Assembly: GCA_902797015.1 (NCBI GenBank)
Contig: CADBRG010000147.1
Span: 1 to 13,701 of the forward strand
DNA from: an uncultured Lachnospiraceae bacterium
GTDB taxonomy: Bacteria; Bacillota; Clostridia; Lachnospirales; Lachnospiraceae
Length of the DNA: 13,701 nt
Reading direction: 5' to 3'
The translations under genes were made by a program, and so were the position numbers. The stretch's first letter is position 1; each line of letters opens with the position of its first letter. Shown here one piece after another: positions 13,423-13,701 of the stretch. Below the pieces are notes generated by a model that saw nothing but the letters and a program-made list of their open reading frames with translations, ran no database searches and was not told the origin of the DNA.

Positions 13423-13446
13423 TGCAGGAGTCAAACGACTCCTGCA
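13423..13446 (-). terminator. Terminator of the interrupted tRNA-Arg gene
   Basis: TGCAGGAGTC (13423-13432) and GACTCCTGCA (13437-13446) are perfect 10-bp arms with a 4-base loop. The minus strand continues TTTTATTTTGTTAGA, as after a tRNA read leftward. On the plus strand it follows the Fic stop but has no T tract. Confidence 0.8.
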
Positions 13447-13448
13447 AA

Positions 13449-13494
13449 CGTCCCTGAGAGGATTCGAACCTCCGACCCTTCGCTTAGGAGGCGG
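13449..13494 (-). tRNA. 3' half of tRNA-Arg(CCT), an attachment-site remnant
   Basis: Read on the minus strand, this has the 3' acceptor strand CAGGGAC plus discriminator G (ending at 13449) and a complete T arm with GGTTCGAATCC. It also has a variable region and an anticodon loop CTCCTAA (plus 13484-13490) with anticodon CCT. Only the three inner pairs of the anticodon stem match; beyond that the sequence (plus from 13494) is unrelated and no D arm or 5' acceptor strand exists. Divergence in the anticodon stem-loop is the expected boundary of a tyrosine-integrase attachment core. The left side keeps the native terminator, so the inserted DNA is probably to the right. Confidence 0.85.
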
Positions 13495-13517
13495 TAGGTT
13501 TTTGTGCCATTTTGAGT

Positions 13518-13634
13518 TTAAGGCAGATCGTTCAAGTTCATTTTTTCCAGTGTTTTCAATGGTTCAACCCATGTTCCGAGTCGCGTTGGGCTCGTTAAAG
13601 ATCGTCTGAGTTCGTTAGAAAAAGCGGTTATGTA
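13518..13634 (-). pseudogene. Possible 3' remnant of an element gene
   Basis: A minus-strand frame open between stops encodes about 38 residues, including SNELRRSLTS, TRLGTWVEPLKTLEK and the ending MNLNDLP. The composition looks coding but there is no start codon except near the end and no family is recognised. The same frame to the right has stops at about 13635 and 13656, so it is broken. It lies on the presumed element side of the tRNA junction. Confidence 0.25.
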
Positions 13635-13641
13635 TTAGACG

Positions 13642-13663
13642 TTTTTTAGAAACATCTAAAAAA
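13642..13663. repeat. AT-rich perfect hairpin
   Basis: TTTTTTAGA (13642-13650) and TCTAAAAAA (13655-13663) pair perfectly around AACA. It is too AT-rich to be a standard terminator stem and lies within presumed element DNA. Confidence 0.5.
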
Positions 13664-13701
13664 GGGGCATGCTCTTCGTTCCAACACGCGCCATTTTTAG
13701 A

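Noticed and set aside
1..13701. CRISPR array or rRNA genes
   Set aside because: No regularly spaced direct repeats with unique spacers and no rRNA-like sequence were seen; the repeats present are dispersed palindromes.

Overview
The window reads as chromosomal DNA of a low-to-mid GC Gram-positive anaerobe, most likely a Clostridia/Lachnospiraceae gut-type bacterium. This is judged from strong AGGAGG-type ribosome binding sites, a CBS-containing family II pyrophosphatase, a clostridial-style ferredoxin/Crp-Fnr pair, an Rpn-type nuclease and a Tn3/Hin-type small serine recombinase. No taxonomic search was possible, so the family-level call is inference.

Left part (1-2205) is a mobile-element and toxin-antitoxin scrap zone. 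It holds an intact small serine recombinase (180-827, minus). Next comes a scar (1041-1172, minus) that joins a recombinase-like C-terminal tail to a Walker-B fragment of an AAA_14/DUF4143-type ATPase. That scar abuts a split HipA-like module whose first gene (1142-1438) has lost its 5' end and whose second gene (1453-2135) carries a one-base frameshift.

Centre-left (2174-6107) has a secreted SH3/NlpC-P60 cell-wall hydrolase with its own promoter and terminator (2217-4322, minus) and an Rpn-family PD-(D/E)XK nuclease (4443-5294, minus). A mostly non-coding stretch follows. It contains two tiny overlapping membrane-protein ORFs, an echo of the recombinase 3' end and several short repeats.

Centre (6111-8183) has the CBS/DRTGG-regulated manganese pyrophosphatase (6173-7852, minus), bracketed at both ends by related palindromic hairpins. 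Upstream of it is the ghost of a hybrid sensor kinase that has lost its whole catalytic core.

Right part (8399-13701): a 780-residue secreted lipoprotein resembles subtype B tannase alpha/beta hydrolases, with a complete Ser-Asp-His triad and a long Gly/Ser-rich insert. A divergent ferredoxin-like protein and Crp/Fnr regulator share a promoter region; a perfect 14-bp palindrome lies there at -41.5 of the predicted ferredoxin promoter. A Fic protein with an N-terminal HTH and a built-in inhibitory motif follows, with repeated half-sites over its promoter. The window ends at the 3' half of a tRNA-Arg(CCT) gene that breaks off in the anticodon stem-loop, the signature of an integrase attachment site. 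The bases beyond about 13494 are probably the end of an integrated element.

The most noteworthy signals are: the family of GGTACC/CCAGG palindromic repeats at gene ends (four copies, two subtypes); the recombinase-tail echoes beside degraded genes; the tRNA-Arg att junction; the predicted regulatory sites of the Crp/Fnr and Fic genes; and the gene ghosts. No single new system was proven. The repeat family and recombinase-tail scars are the best candidates for follow-up.
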